NCBI GenBank assembly: GCA_023511585.1
Contig: JAIMBF010000009.1
Coordinates: forward strand, 1-61,737
DNA: 61,737 bases
From: Terriglobia bacterium
Lineage (GTDB): Bacteria > Pseudomonadota > Alphaproteobacteria > Acetobacterales > Acetobacteraceae
Direction: 5' to 3'
A model generated the notes under the pieces. The model had not been told where the DNA came from. It made no database searches and saw only the letters and a list, made by a program, of their open reading frames with translations. Positions 51,212-60,427 of the stretch are shown piece after piece; the stretch's first letter is position 1; every line of letters begins with the position of its first letter. A program made the translations under genes and the position numbers.

Positions 51212-51835
51212 ATGGCAGTTGAGGCTCCGCTGTCGGCGGAAAAGCGAGCGCAGATTCTGCGCGGCGCGGCCATTGTCTTTGCCGAGGAAGGGTATGAAGG
51301 CGCCTCGATGGCGCGCATCGCCCACGAGGCGAGCGTTTCCAAAGGCACCCTCTACAACCATTTTGAAAGCAAGGCGCATCTTTTTGCGGCTTTTGTGGAA
51401 AACGAGATCGCCAAACACCTAAGCCCCGTCTTTGAAGCGAGCGAGGAGGAAACCAACCCGGCGCTTGCGCTCTACAATATCGGCCGCCGCTTCATCGCCA
51501 TGATGCTTGCGCCCACGGCAAACACCATTTACCGCGTGGTTGTCTCGGAGGCGGAGAGATTTCCCGACCTTGCCCGCAAATTTTACGATGCCGGGCCCCA
51601 GCAAGCCATTCGTTTCATGGCGCGTTGGCTCAAGCGCCAGACGGAGCGTGGATTGCTTCGGGTGGAGGACCCCGAGTTCGCCGCCGAACAGTTCTTCCAT
51701 CTCTGCCAGACCCGGATTTGGTTCCGCTGCAAACTCAATCTTCCGCCGGATCCTTCCGAGGAGCTTATCAACCACGTTGTGCGCGGCGCGGTGGAGATGT
51801 TTCTCAACACCTATGGCTCCGGCATGCATCGCTGA
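51212..51835 (+). CDS. TetR/AcrR-family regulator of the efflux lipoprotein
   Basis: A 207-residue repressor. The N-terminal helix-turn-helix is clear (KRAQILRGAAIVFAEEGYEG, RIAHEASVSKGTLYNHFESKAHLF), followed by a C-terminal ligand-binding, dimerising region. ATG 51212 with AAGGATTGGGG upstream gives the standard TetR start; a longer frame to 51146 would run close to the operator. Divergent from the efflux gene with a palindromic site between, so it probably represses both and responds to the exported compound. Confidence 0.92.
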   Translation: MAVEAPLSAEKRAQILRGAAIVFAEEGYEGASMARIAHEASVSKGTLYNHFESKAHLFAAFVENEIAKHLSPVFEASEEETNPALALYNIGRRFIAMMLAPTANTIYRVVVSEAERFPDLARKFYDAGPQQAIRFMARWLKRQTERGLLRVEDPEFAAEQFFHLCQTRIWFRCKLNLPPDPSEELINHVVRGAVEMFLNTYGSGMHR

Positions 51836-51917
51836 GGGGGCTTTGCCCTTAACCCCGCTTGTTCCCGAGCGCCATCGTGGCATGCTCTCTGCTTTCTGAA
51901 GCGAGGAAGGAAAAGAA

Positions 51918-53318
51918 ATGTCCGCAAGCGAGGGCCGTATTGCTGAAGTCTTGCAGCGTGCGGAGGCAACCGAAGAGGAAACGCTTCGGCGATGGTTTGA
52001 ATTGCTCCGCATTCCCTCCGTCAGTGCACAGCCGCAGCATGCGAAAGACTGCCAAGAGGCTGCGGAATGGGTCCGGGCGCAGCTATTGGAGCTCGGGTTT
52101 CAGGCGGACGTGCTGCCAACCGATGGGAAGCCTTGCGTTTTGGCGCACCATCCCGGCCCAGGAGGCGATGTCCCGCACCTTTTATATTATGGCCATTATG
52201 ACGTGCAGCCGCCCGAACCTTTAGAGCTCTGGACCAGCCCGCCTTTTGAGCCCACCGTAGTCGATGGACCCCGCGGCAAGCGCATCGTCGCCAGGGGCGC
52301 GGTCGACAACAAAGGGCAACTTGTCGCCTGGCTTGGCGCTTTCCGCGCCTGGCATTCGGTGACTCGCACAATGCCATTGCGCATCACCGTGCTGGTGGAA
52401 GGTGAGGAGGAGATCGGCAGCCCAAGTCTGGAGAAGGTTCTGATTGCCCAGCGCGCACGGCTGCATGCCGACCAAGCAGTTATTTCCGATACCAATATGT
52501 GGGATATCGCCACCCCTGCCATCACCACGCGCCTGCGCGGGCTTGCTTACGTGCAAGTGAATTTGCGCGCGGCGGCGCGGGATCTCCATTCCGGCCTCTA
52601 CGGTGGCTCGGCACAAAATGTTCTGAACATTCTCACGCGCGCCCTCGGTGGGCTGCACGACGCGCAAGGACGGGTCCAGCTGCCGGGCTTTTACGATCGC
52701 GTTCGTCCATTGCCTCCGGAGCAAGTGGCGGAGTGGGAGTCGCTCGGTTTCAATGAGCAGGCGTTTCTGGCCGGCATCGGGCAGAAGGAGCCCGCCGGCG
52801 AAAAAGGCCTGCCTGCTCTGGTTCGCCTCTGGGCACGGCCGACGGCCGATATCAACGGCATCTGGGGCGGATACACTGGGAGTGGGGCCAAAACGGTGAT
52901 CGCGGCAGAGGCACATGCCAAAGTTTCTTTCCGCCTGGTGCCCGACCAAGATCCGGGCGAGGTGCTCGCCTCGTTTCAGCGATTCATCGCCGATCGCATT
53001 CCCCCCGGCGTGACGGCAAGTTATGAAAGTCTTACTGCCGCCGCGGCGATTGTCGTACCGCGGGAATCACGCTTTGTGGCTGCGGCCGAGCGGGCACTCC
53101 GCGAAGAATTCGGTCGCCCCCCGGTCTTCATAGGCAGCGGCGGATCGGTGCCGGTGGTGGAGAGCTTCAAGCGCGTTCTGGGTCTGGACACGTTGCTGAT
53201 GGGTTTCGGTCTGGAGGATGACCAAGTGCACAGCCCGAACGAGAAGTTCGAGCTCGCGTGTTTCCTTCATGGCATGCGCAGTCATATTCGGTTGCTGGGG
53301 CATCTTGCCCAAGCATAA
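51918..53318 (+). CDS. M20 family metallopeptidase/dipeptidase
   Basis: A 466-residue zinc-dependent peptidase. The catalytic-zinc motif is LYYGHYDVQPPEPLELW (HxD), followed by RGAVDNKGQ (second metal Asp and substrate region) and EGEEEIGS (catalytic/bridging Glu pair). IGSGGSVPVVESF and the late His in DDQVHSPNEKFE complete the site. This pattern fits the carnosinase-like dipeptidase group rather than allantoate amidohydrolases. Start ATG 51918 follows AGGAAAAGAA. It begins a run of closely spaced genes with the RraA protein and malate synthase. Confidence 0.92.
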   Translation: MSASEGRIAEVLQRAEATEEETLRRWFELLRIPSVSAQPQHAKDCQEAAEWVRAQLLELGFQADVLPTDGKPCVLAHHPGPGGDVPHLLYYGHYDVQPPEPLELWTSPPFEPTVVDGPRGKRIVARGAVDNKGQLVAWLGAFRAWHSVTRTMPLRITVLVEGEEEIGSPSLEKVLIAQRARLHADQAVISDTNMWDIATPAITTRLRGLAYVQVNLRAAARDLHSGLYGGSAQNVLNILTRALGGLHDAQGRVQLPGFYDRVRPLPPEQVAEWESLGFNEQAFLAGIGQKEPAGEKGLPALVRLWARPTADINGIWGGYTGSGAKTVIAAEAHAKVSFRLVPDQDPGEVLASFQRFIADRIPPGVTASYESLTAAAAIVVPRESRFVAAAERALREEFGRPPVFIGSGGSVPVVESFKRVLGLDTLLMGFGLEDDQVHSPNEKFELACFLHGMRSHIRLLGHLAQA

Positions 53319-53348
53319 TTCGGTGTTGCAGGAGACGGAGGGCGGCCC

Positions 53349-54065
53349 ATGAAGGAAGAAACACGCAAGCGCTTGCAAGGCGTCAGCACCGCCACGCTGA
53401 CCACTCAGCTTTTCAAACGGGGCATTTCCAATGTCTTCATGTGCGGGGTAAAGCCGCTGACGCCCGCCGCGCCTAAGCTTGTCGGCCCTGCCTTCACCTT
53501 GCGCAACATCCCGGCGCGGGCGGATCTCGTGAAAATGGAAGTCTTGGCCAATCCCGAGTATCCGCAACGCAAGGCCATCGAAATGACGCCGCCCGGCCAT
53601 GTGCTGGTCATCGACTCGCGCGGCGAAGCCGGCGCCGGGACGGTTGGGGATATCCTGGCGAAACGGCTGCAAGTGCGTGGAGTGGCCGGGGTTGTCACCG
53701 ACGGAGGCTTGCGGGATACAGCATCCCTCGCCGAACTCGGCTTTCCTCTCTATTGTGCTGCTCCGGCGGCTCCGTTAAGCCTTGCCTTGCATTATGCGGT
53801 GGATTTGCAAGTGCCGATCGGCTGCGGTGGTGTTGCCGTCTTCCCGGGCGATGTCATCGTGGGGGATGCCGACGGGGTGGTCGTCATTCCTCAAGCGATT
53901 GCCGATGACATCGCGCGTGAAGCAGCGGAACAGGAAATGTTGGAGCAATTTCTCTTTCAGCGCATTGCAGAGGGCGCGGCCCTTCCCGGAACGTATCCAC
54001 CGGATGATGAGACACGGGCGGCTTTTGCTGCGTGGCGCGCGCAACGGGCAGCCACGAATCCCTAA
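53349..54065 (+). CDS. RraA-family protein (HMG aldolase/oxaloacetate decarboxylase-like)
   Basis: A 238-residue protein of the RraA/4-hydroxy-4-methyl-2-oxoglutarate aldolase superfamily. Typical elements are GPAFTLRNIPARADL, DSRGEAGAGTVGDILAKRLQVRGVAGVVTDGGLRD (metal- and substrate-binding Arg-Asp region) and VFPGDVIVGDADGVVVIP. It is longer than E. coli RraA (about 160 residues), favouring a catabolic aldolase/decarboxylase over an RNase E inhibitor. Starts 30 bases after the peptidase gene with GGAGGGCGGCCC upstream and precedes malate synthase by 46 bases. Confidence 0.88.
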   Translation: MKEETRKRLQGVSTATLTTQLFKRGISNVFMCGVKPLTPAAPKLVGPAFTLRNIPARADLVKMEVLANPEYPQRKAIEMTPPGHVLVIDSRGEAGAGTVGDILAKRLQVRGVAGVVTDGGLRDTASLAELGFPLYCAAPAAPLSLALHYAVDLQVPIGCGGVAVFPGDVIVGDADGVVVIPQAIADDIAREAAEQEMLEQFLFQRIAEGAALPGTYPPDDETRAAFAAWRAQRAATNP

Positions 54066-54111
54066 AGCACCGGCGCAAAACAGATGAGAACACAACGCAA
54101 CGGAGGCTCAA

Positions 54112-56283
54112 GTGAGTGAGCACTATCGCGAAGTCGGTGGCCTGAAAGTCGCGGCCTCGCTTTATCAGTTTGTCAATGACGAGGCGTTGCCGCAGAGCGG
54201 CATCTCGCCGGAGACCTTTTGGAACGGGCTTGGAGCGCTGATTCGCGACCTTGGCCCGCGCAATCGCGCGCTTTTGCAAAGGCGCGACCAACTGCAGGCC
54301 GAGATCGACGCTTGGCACAAGGCCCGACGCGGTCAGGCGCACGACGCCTCTGCCTACGAGGCGTTCCTGCGGGAGATCGGCTATTTGGAACCCGAGCCGC
54401 CAGCGGTGCAGGCAACGACCGCGAATGTCGATCCGGAAATCGCCGAAATCGCCGGTCCGCAGCTCGTGGTGCCGGTGACCAACGCCCGCTACGCGCTGAA
54501 TGCCGCCAACGCCCGTTGGGGCAGCCTCTATGACGCACTCTACGGCACCGATGCGATTCCCGAAGAGGGCGGTGCGACGCGTTCCGGCGGTTATAATAAG
54601 ATCCGGGGCGAGCGCGTGATTGCGCGGGCGCGGGAATTTCTCGATGCCCATTTTCCCTTGAGCGAGGGTAGCCATAAGGACGCCACCGCCTACCGAATCG
54701 AGGCCGGCGGCCTGCAGGTGCGCCTTGCAAATGGCGCGGCCGTTCGGCTGCGGGATCCCCACCAGTTGCGGGGATATCAAGGGGCGCCGGAGGCCCCGAC
54801 GGCCGTGCTGCTGCGCCACCACGGCCTGCATGTGGAACTCAAGATCGATCGGGCCCACCCGGTTGGCCGCGACGATGCCGCCGGTATCGCCGATGTCGTG
54901 ATTGAAGCTGCCATCACCACCATCATCGATTTCGAGGATTCGGTTGCTACGGTAGATGCCGCCGACAAGGTATCGGCCTACCGCAATTGGCTCGGCTTGG
55001 TGAAGGGCACGCTGACCGCTGATTTCGAGAAAGGTGGCCGCAAGATGCATCGCGGCTTAAACCCGGACCGAAGCTATACCACCTCCTCCGGGGGAACGCT
55101 CACGCTCCCGGGCCGTAGCCTGATGCTCGTGCGGAACGTCGGCCACCACATGTACACCGATGCGGTGCTGGATCACTCCGGCAACGAAACGCCGGAAGGA
55201 ATGCTCGATGCGGCGGTGACTTCGCTGATTGCGCTGCACGATCTGCGCGGCAACGGGCAATTCCGGAACAGCCGCACCGGCTCGATTTATATCGTCAAGC
55301 CGAAGATGCATGGGCCGGCCGAGGTTGCCTTCGCGGTGGAGATTTTCGGTAGGGTCGAAGACATTCTGGGTCTTCCGCGAAATACCCTCAAGATGGGAAT
55401 CATGGACGAGGAACGGCGGACCAGCGCCAACCTCAAGGCATGTATCGCGGCGGCCTCCGAGCGCGTGGTGTTTATCAACACGGGGTTCTTGGATCGCACG
55501 GGGGACGAAATTCACACCTCCATGGAAGCCGGTCCGATGGTCCGCAAAAACGACATGCGGAACACGGCATGGATCAAGGCCTACGAGGATCGCAACGTGG
55601 ATATCGGCCTGGCCTGCGGGCTGCGCGGGCGGGCGCAGATTGGCAAGGGGATGTGGGTCGCGCCGGATCGGATGGCCGACATGCTTGCTCAGAAAATCAA
55701 CCATCCGCAGGCCGGTGCCAACACGGCTTGGGTGCCCTCGCCCACGGCCGCCACCTTGCACGCGCTGCATTATCATATGGTGGACGTGGCCGCACGCCAG
55801 GCAGAACTCGCCAAGCGCGCGCCGACGCCGCTTGCGCAGCTTCTCACACTGCCGCTTGCGGATCGGCCGAACTGGTCGCCCGCGGAAATTCAGGAGGAGC
55901 TGGACAATAACGCCCAAGGTATCCTGGGCTATGCGGTGCGCTGGATCGACCAAGGTATCGGCTGTTCCAAAGTGCCGGATATCCACGATATCGGCCTTAT
56001 GGAAGACCGCGCGACGCTGCGCATCTCCAGCCAACATATCGCCAATTGGCTGCACCACGGTGTCGTGTCTCAGGCGCAGGTGATGGACACGATGCAGCGC
56101 ATGGCGGAGGTGGTGGATCGCCAAAATGCCGATGATCCCAACTATCGCCCGATGGCGCCGAAATTCGACGGCGCGGCCTTTCAGGGTGCGTGCGATTTGG
56201 TCTTCCAGGGACGCGTGCAGCCCAATGGCTATACGGAATGGATCCTGCACCGCCGCCGCCGCGAGGTAAAGCAGCGAGGCTGA
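54112..56283 (+). CDS. glcB: Malate synthase G
   Basis: A 723-residue monomeric enzyme condensing glyoxylate with acetyl-CoA to malate. Length and motifs match isoform [55 protein letters not shown] (metal and substrate site), [20 protein letters not shown], and a C-terminal [14 protein letters not shown]. The start is GTG 54112, with GGAGG six bases upstream. No isocitrate lyase is in the window, so glyoxylate may come from glycolate, ureides or an isocitrate lyase elsewhere. Confidence 0.97.
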   Translation: MSEHYREVGGLKVAASLYQFVNDEALPQSGISPETFWNGLGALIRDLGPRNRALLQRRDQLQAEIDAWHKARRGQAHDASAYEAFLREIGYLEPEPPAVQATTANVDPEIAEIAGPQLVVPVTNARYALNAANARWGSLYDALYGTDAIPEEGGATRSGGYNKIRGERVIARAREFLDAHFPLSEGSHKDATAYRIEAGGLQVRLANGAAVRLRDPHQLRGYQGAPEAPTAVLLRHHGLHVELKIDRAHPVGRDDAAGIADVVIEAAITTIIDFEDSVATVDAADKVSAYRNWLGLVKGTLTADFEKGGRKMHRGLNPDRSYTTSSGGTLTLPGRSLMLVRNVGHHMYTDAVLDHSGNETPEGMLDAAVTSLIALHDLRGNGQFRNSRTGSIYIVKPKMHGPAEVAFAVEIFGRVEDILGLPRNTLKMGIMDEERRTSANLKACIAAASERVVFINTGFLDRTGDEIHTSMEAGPMVRKNDMRNTAWIKAYEDRNVDIGLACGLRGRAQIGKGMWVAPDRMADMLAQKINHPQAGANTAWVPSPTAATLHALHYHMVDVAARQAELAKRAPTPLAQLLTLPLADRPNWSPAEIQEELDNNAQGILGYAVRWIDQGIGCSKVPDIHDIGLMEDRATLRISSQHIANWLHHGVVSQAQVMDTMQRMAEVVDRQNADDPNYRPMAPKFDGAAFQGACDLVFQGRVQPNGYTEWILHRRRREVKQRG

Positions 56284-56289
56284 GCCTGC

Positions 56290-57009
56290 TCAGTCGGCAT
56301 CGGCGCAGCACGCTTCGCTGCGCCAGGCTTCTCGTCCCTCTTTGACGAGAAACCCCACGATGCCAAGAGAGGCTACAGCATCAACCCACCACGCTCCGGT
56401 CAGCGCCTCGACGATGAGGCCGGCAAGCACCAGAAGCGAAAGCCAGCCGCAGGTGATGCTTTCGACCGCATCTGCGCGCATGGCGCGGCTGCCGAGCGCT
56501 TCGGCAACGGCGATCTTCCGCCTGGCAAGAAGATACATCACAGGAATTGCGAGTGTCGTCACCGCAAGCCCCGGCCAGGAAAAGGTTTGACCGGAATGTG
56601 AAGCGAGCTTCCAGCCGGCAGCGATGACCACGTAAGCGGCAAGGCCGAAGAGCAGCACTCCTGCGATGCGGCCGGCGATGCGTTCTGCTGTCTCGGCAAA
56701 TGCCGCGCCGCGCCGCAACTCCACAACCAGCCGCCAAAGCAAGACAGAGGCGGAGGCAAGCTCGATGACGCTGTCGAGACCGAACGTGAAGAGCGAGAGA
56801 CTGCCCGCGCGAACGCCGCTTCCTATCGCAACGGACGCTTCAACGGCCATCCAGGCAAGCGTTGCGTATTCTAACAGGAAGGCACGACGTATCAGAGCCG
56901 CCCGCTCGGAACGCGCGGCAAGGCCTTGGGAAATATGAGGAACCGCAGAGCAGGGGACGTGCGCTTGCGGCTCGATAACGGCGCGGCAATCGGTTAAGGG
57001 TTGTACCAC
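56290..57009 (-). CDS. Cation diffusion facilitator-like transporter
   Basis: A 239-residue inner-membrane protein with five to six hydrophobic segments and sequence of the cation-efflux (CDF) membrane domain: FGLDSVIELASASVLLWR and RADAVESITCGWLSLLVL place Asp/Glu residues as in the CDF metal site. It lacks the usual cytoplasmic C-terminal domain and ends CCADAD, a possible metal-binding tail. The start is uncertain (GTG 57009, overlapping the deacetylase gene by 16 bases, is listed). Convergent with malate synthase with a six-base gap. Metal specificity unknown. Confidence 0.78.
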   Translation of the reverse strand: MVQPLTDCRAVIEPQAHVPCSAVPHISQGLAARSERAALIRRAFLLEYATLAWMAVEASVAIGSGVRAGSLSLFTFGLDSVIELASASVLLWRLVVELRRGAAFAETAERIAGRIAGVLLFGLAAYVVIAAGWKLASHSGQTFSWPGLAVTTLAIPVMYLLARRKIAVAEALGSRAMRADAVESITCGWLSLLVLAGLIVEALTGAWWVDAVASLGIVGFLVKEGREAWRSEACCADAD

Positions 57010-57866
57010 TGCAAGATTTGCGCCCCCGTCCAGAACTCTACCCCCTCAAACCGGCGGGCATATTCGTAGATTTTTTCCAGGTATTTGATCCGGTGCGGCT
57101 GGCCGGAAATATACGGATGAATGGCTAATGAGAAAATCTTCGCCCGTTCCTTGCCTTCCTCATACAGCCGGTCAAACTGATCGATGGCGCGCCGCAGCAG
57201 GTACTCGCTCTCGTGATGCTGCACCAGCATCATGGGGATATCGTTGAGCTCCACCGTGTAAGGCAGCGTCACCAAAGGTCCGTGCCGCGTGCGGATAATG
57301 GTCGGCTCGTCATCATAAACCCAATCCCCGATATAGCGGATCCCGGCTTCGGCCAGAAGGTCCGGCGTTTCCAGCGTTTGCGTGAGCCCCGGCCCGAGCC
57401 AGCCCAAGGGGCGCGTGCCGGTAAACCGTTCTAGAATGTCAAGCGTGCGGTGGATCATCGCGCGCTGGTCCTTTATCAAATGGATCGGCCCTTGCTCGTA
57501 GGCGTGGCCCATGAACTCCCAGCCTTGATCCTTGGCTTCTTGGGCAACGCGCGCATAGTCTTCGCAAACCCGTGCATTGATCGAAAGCGTCGGGCGGATA
57601 CCGAGCTCGCGAAAAAGGCGGAAGAAACGCCACACACCCACGCGCATTCCATATTCATGCCAAGACCAATTCGGCACGTCCGGGAGCAGGCTTTGCCCGG
57701 TGGGGGCGGGAAGCACTTGGCGGGCCATGGGGCGCGCAATGTCCCAGACCTCAAGGTTGACGATGGTCCAGAACACCAGGCGCGCCCCGTTGGGGAGGCG
57801 GAGGGGTGGCCGATCCACAATCGCCGAAAACGGTGCGCGCTCGCGCGGAAGCAATGCGTCGGTCAT
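56994..57866 (-). CDS. Polysaccharide deacetylase-family protein (PuuE/allantoinase-like)
   Basis: A 290-residue NodB-fold hydrolase. SWHEYGMRVGVWRFFRLFRELG, WEFMGHAYEQGP and PLGWLGPGLTQTLETPDLLAEAG resemble the cofactor-independent allantoinase PuuE and related imidase/formamidase-type enzymes more than chitin deacetylases; the usual NodB zinc triad is not intact. No signal peptide, so cytoplasmic. The ATG at 57866 follows AAGGGGGG. The nearby M20, RraA and malate synthase genes raise the possibility of ureide or cyclic-imide catabolism feeding glyoxylate to malate synthase, which is inference. Confidence 0.85.
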   Translation of the reverse strand: MTDALLPRERAPFSAIVDRPPLRLPNGARLVFWTIVNLEVWDIARPMARQVLPAPTGQSLLPDVPNWSWHEYGMRVGVWRFFRLFRELGIRPTLSINARVCEDYARVAQEAKDQGWEFMGHAYEQGPIHLIKDQRAMIHRTLDILERFTGTRPLGWLGPGLTQTLETPDLLAEAGIRYIGDWVYDDEPTIIRTRHGPLVTLPYTVELNDIPMMLVQHHESEYLLRRAIDQFDRLYEEGKERAKIFSLAIHPYISGQPHRIKYLEKIYEYARRFEGVEFWTGAQILQWYNP

Positions 57867-58020
57867 GGCTACCCCCCTTTTTTTCTCGTGCGAAGAAACC
57901 GTGCCGATGGTTCCGGGTTGCGGCGCGGCTGTCAACCGCACCTTCCGCCGGATTTCTCACTTTCCATCCTAAACTGCTCGGAAATTTTCGCGATGTTTTG
58001 GAGCAAGGGTATTGTCGGAT

Positions 58021-58055
58021 AATGTACCCATAGCTAAATTAGCTTTAGCTACATT
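58021..58055. promoter_or_regulatory. MntR-box-like palindrome upstream of mntH
   Basis: TAGCTAAA (58031-58038) and TTTAGCTA (58044-58051) form a perfect 8-bp inverted repeat around TTAGC, flanked by AATGTA and TACATT arms. CATAGC...GCTA resembles the E. coli MntR box (CATAGC..GCTATG). It lies 42 bases before the mntH start and its predicted regulator is the next gene. Confidence 0.75.
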
Positions 58056-58093
58056 AGGCTCGATGGGACAACCGCATGTTCGGGAGTGAGCTC

Positions 58094-59395
58094 ATGAGCG
58101 CGCGTGCTACGCTTTCTGATCAGACTGTGGCTGCCATCCGCGAAGTTTTGGCCGGCCGCCGGAGCGGGGCGCGATCCGCTCTGCTGTTCGTTGGGCCGGC
58201 GGTGATTGCTTCGGTCGCCTACATGGATCCCGGCAATTTTGCGACCAATATTCAGGCCGGGGCGCAATTCGGCTATACGCTGCTTTGGGTGGTGCTGGTG
58301 GCGAACGTGATCGCCATGCTATTTCAAGGGCTTTCTGCCAAGCTCGGTATCGTAACCGGGCGAAATTTGGCCGAGCTCTGCCGAGAACATTTCCCCTCCA
58401 AAGTCGTTATTCCGATGTGGATCGTCAGCGAAGTGGCGGCGATGGCTACGGATCTCGCGGAGTTCCTAGGCGGCGCAATCGGCCTTGCTTTGCTGTTTAA
58501 AATACCTTTGCTGGCCGGCATGGCGGTCACCGCCATCGTGACCTATGGAATTCTGCTCTTCGAGAGCCGCGGCTTCCGCCCGATTGAGTTGATCATTGGC
58601 GCGCTCGTTGCCGTGATCAGCCTCTGCTACCTCATCGAGGTGTTCATTGCGCCGGTTGCCTGGGGAGAGGCCGCGCGGCACACATTCCTGCCGGCGTTGC
58701 CGAATGCCGAGGCCCTATATCTCTCGGTTGGCATTGTCGGGGCGACAGTGATGCCGCATGCGATCTACGTGCATTCCGGGCTGACGCAAGGGCGCGTTCC
58801 AGGAACCGACCGGGTCGGACGCCGCACGTTGCTCCGCTTCTCAAACTGGGAGGTGGTAATCGCGCTTGGTATTGCCGGGCTCGTCAACATGGCAATGGTG
58901 ATGATGGCATCCGCGGCCTTTCATGCGGGCCACAGCGATGTGCAGGAGATCGAAACCGCATACCATACGCTGACCCCGCTGCTTGGTGCCGGAGCCGCCG
59001 GCCTTTTCCTGGTTTCGCTGATGGCTTCGGGCATTTCGAGCTCGGCGGTCGGTACGATGGCCGGGCAGGTGATTATGCAGGGCTTCGTCGGTTTTCGCAT
59101 CCCGATCTGGGTGCGGCGCCTGGTGACCATGCTGCCGCCTTTGGTGGTGGTCTCTCTTGGGGTCAATGCCACACAAGCGCTCGTGATGAGCCAGGTGGTT
59201 CTCTCCTTTACTTTACCGATGCCGATGATTGCGCTTGTTCTCTTCACCCTTAGGCGCGACATTATGGGGGAGTTCGTAAACAGCAGGCTGACCAATCTTG
59301 CTGCGATCGTGGGGACTGTTGTGGTGCTGGCCCTGAATACCATTTTGATGCTGCAAACCTTCGGCATTGATATTCTTCGGTTTGTGGCAGGTTAA
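58094..59395 (+). CDS. mntH: Nramp-family manganese transporter MntH
   Basis: A 433-residue proton-coupled Mn2+ importer with 11 or so membrane segments. Signature residues are DPGN (45-48) in segment 1 and MPHAIYVHS in segment 6, both of which coordinate Mn. The start at 58094 (GGGAG upstream) is preferred over ATG 58076. A strong palindrome resembling an MntR box sits upstream and mntR follows 90 bases later, so expression should fall when Mn is plentiful. Confidence 0.96.
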   Translation: MSARATLSDQTVAAIREVLAGRRSGARSALLFVGPAVIASVAYMDPGNFATNIQAGAQFGYTLLWVVLVANVIAMLFQGLSAKLGIVTGRNLAELCREHFPSKVVIPMWIVSEVAAMATDLAEFLGGAIGLALLFKIPLLAGMAVTAIVTYGILLFESRGFRPIELIIGALVAVISLCYLIEVFIAPVAWGEAARHTFLPALPNAEALYLSVGIVGATVMPHAIYVHSGLTQGRVPGTDRVGRRTLLRFSNWEVVIALGIAGLVNMAMVMMASAAFHAGHSDVQEIETAYHTLTPLLGAGAAGLFLVSLMASGISSSAVGTMAGQVIMQGFVGFRIPIWVRRLVTMLPPLVVVSLGVNATQALVMSQVVLSFTLPMPMIALVLFTLRRDIMGEFVNSRLTNLAAIVGTVVVLALNTILMLQTFGIDILRFVAG

Positions 59396-59485
59396 CCCGC
59401 AACTATTCCCGGGTGTCGTTCCGGTGGCCGCCGACCGAAATTCCGGATATGGCAAAGCGCAGGTGCTCGAAAAGGGGGCATAGCG

Positions 59486-59980
59486 GTGGAGAACAATGGC
59501 GCAGACAAGGGCGGAAACCAGGCAACGCGGCTGCCGACACGCGCAGCTTTCCGCTTTGCCCGGGCCCGTGATGATCGACAGACGGAAATCGCCGAGGATT
59601 ATGTCGAATTGATCGACGATCTGACCACGCGATTCGGTCAAGCGCGGGCTGTGGATATCGCACGGGAATTAGGCGTTTCGCACGTCACGGTCTTTAAGGC
59701 CTTGGCGCGACTTCGGCGTGACGGGCTTGTTGCTGCGCTGCCCAAACGCGCCATTATTTTGACGGAAATAGGCCATGCTTTGGCGCAACGCGCACGGCAG
59801 CGACACCAGATCTTGCGTCAATTTCTGCATGCTATAGGCGTAGATCCGGAAACGGCGGAAGCGGATGCGGAAGGGATGGAGCATCACGCAAGCGAAGCCA
59901 CCCTGCACGCGTTACAAAAACTAACCGCGCGTCTGATGGCGGAAAAAACGCCTTCCGCAGAAGCGAAAGAAACAAAATGA
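59486..59980 (+). CDS. mntR: Manganese-responsive regulator MntR (DtxR family)
   Basis: A 164-residue winged-helix repressor similar to E. coli MntR: AEDYVELIDDLTTRFGQARAVDIARELGVSHVTVFKALARLRRDGL is the DNA-binding part, and RHQILRQFLHAIGVDPETAEADAEGMEHHASEATLHAL supplies the Mn-binding Glu/His ligands. It lacks the SH3-like domain of DtxR proper. The start is GTG 59486, with AAGGGGG upstream. Position next to mntH and the palindrome support Mn2+-dependent repression of mntH. Confidence 0.95.
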   Translation: MENNGADKGGNQATRLPTRAAFRFARARDDRQTEIAEDYVELIDDLTTRFGQARAVDIARELGVSHVTVFKALARLRRDGLVAALPKRAIILTEIGHALAQRARQRHQILRQFLHAIGVDPETAEADAEGMEHHASEATLHALQKLTARLMAEKTPSAEAKETK

Positions 59981-60001
59981 GGTGCGGCTGAAGGACGAGT
60001 G

Positions 60002-60427
60002 ATGCCAAGAGAGCGGCCAAGTATCGCGCATGTGCTCGAGACCTCGCTTTATGTCGAGGATCTCGAACGCTCGGCCAGCTTCTATACGGAGTTATTCGGC
60101 TTCCCGGTGTTTTTTCAGGATAGCCGGATGTGCGCTCTCGGCGTTCCCGGTGCACAGGTTTTGCTTCTGTTTCGCAAAGGCGCAACGCAAGCACCGGCGC
60201 GCACTTCCGGCGGCACCATTCCGGGCCACGGCGGCTCGGGCGAGCTTCATCTCTGCTTTGCCATCGAAGCCGAGCAGCTGGAGCGCTGGGAAGAGGCTCT
60301 GACCGCGGCGGCGATTCCGGTCGAAAGCCGGGTGCATTGGCCACGGGGTGGGGTCAGTCTTTATTTGCGCGATCCGGACGGACACTCATTGGAATTGGCC
60401 ACCCCGGGCGTTTGGCCAAATCGTTGA
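60002..60427 (+). CDS. VOC-superfamily (glyoxalase/bleomycin-resistance-like) protein
   Basis: A 141-residue protein with a single vicinal-oxygen-chelate domain: VLETSLYVEDLERSASFYTELFGF at the start and YLRDPDGHSLELATPG at the end, the latter carrying the usual metal Glu. Substrate not predictable; relatives include glyoxalases, dioxygenases and drug-binding proteins. ATG 60002 with AAGGA seven bases upstream is chosen over an overlapping GTG at 59999. It follows mntR by 21 bases and may be co-transcribed. Confidence 0.9.
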   Translation: MPRERPSIAHVLETSLYVEDLERSASFYTELFGFPVFFQDSRMCALGVPGAQVLLLFRKGATQAPARTSGGTIPGHGGSGELHLCFAIEAEQLERWEEALTAAAIPVESRVHWPRGGVSLYLRDPDGHSLELATPGVWPNR

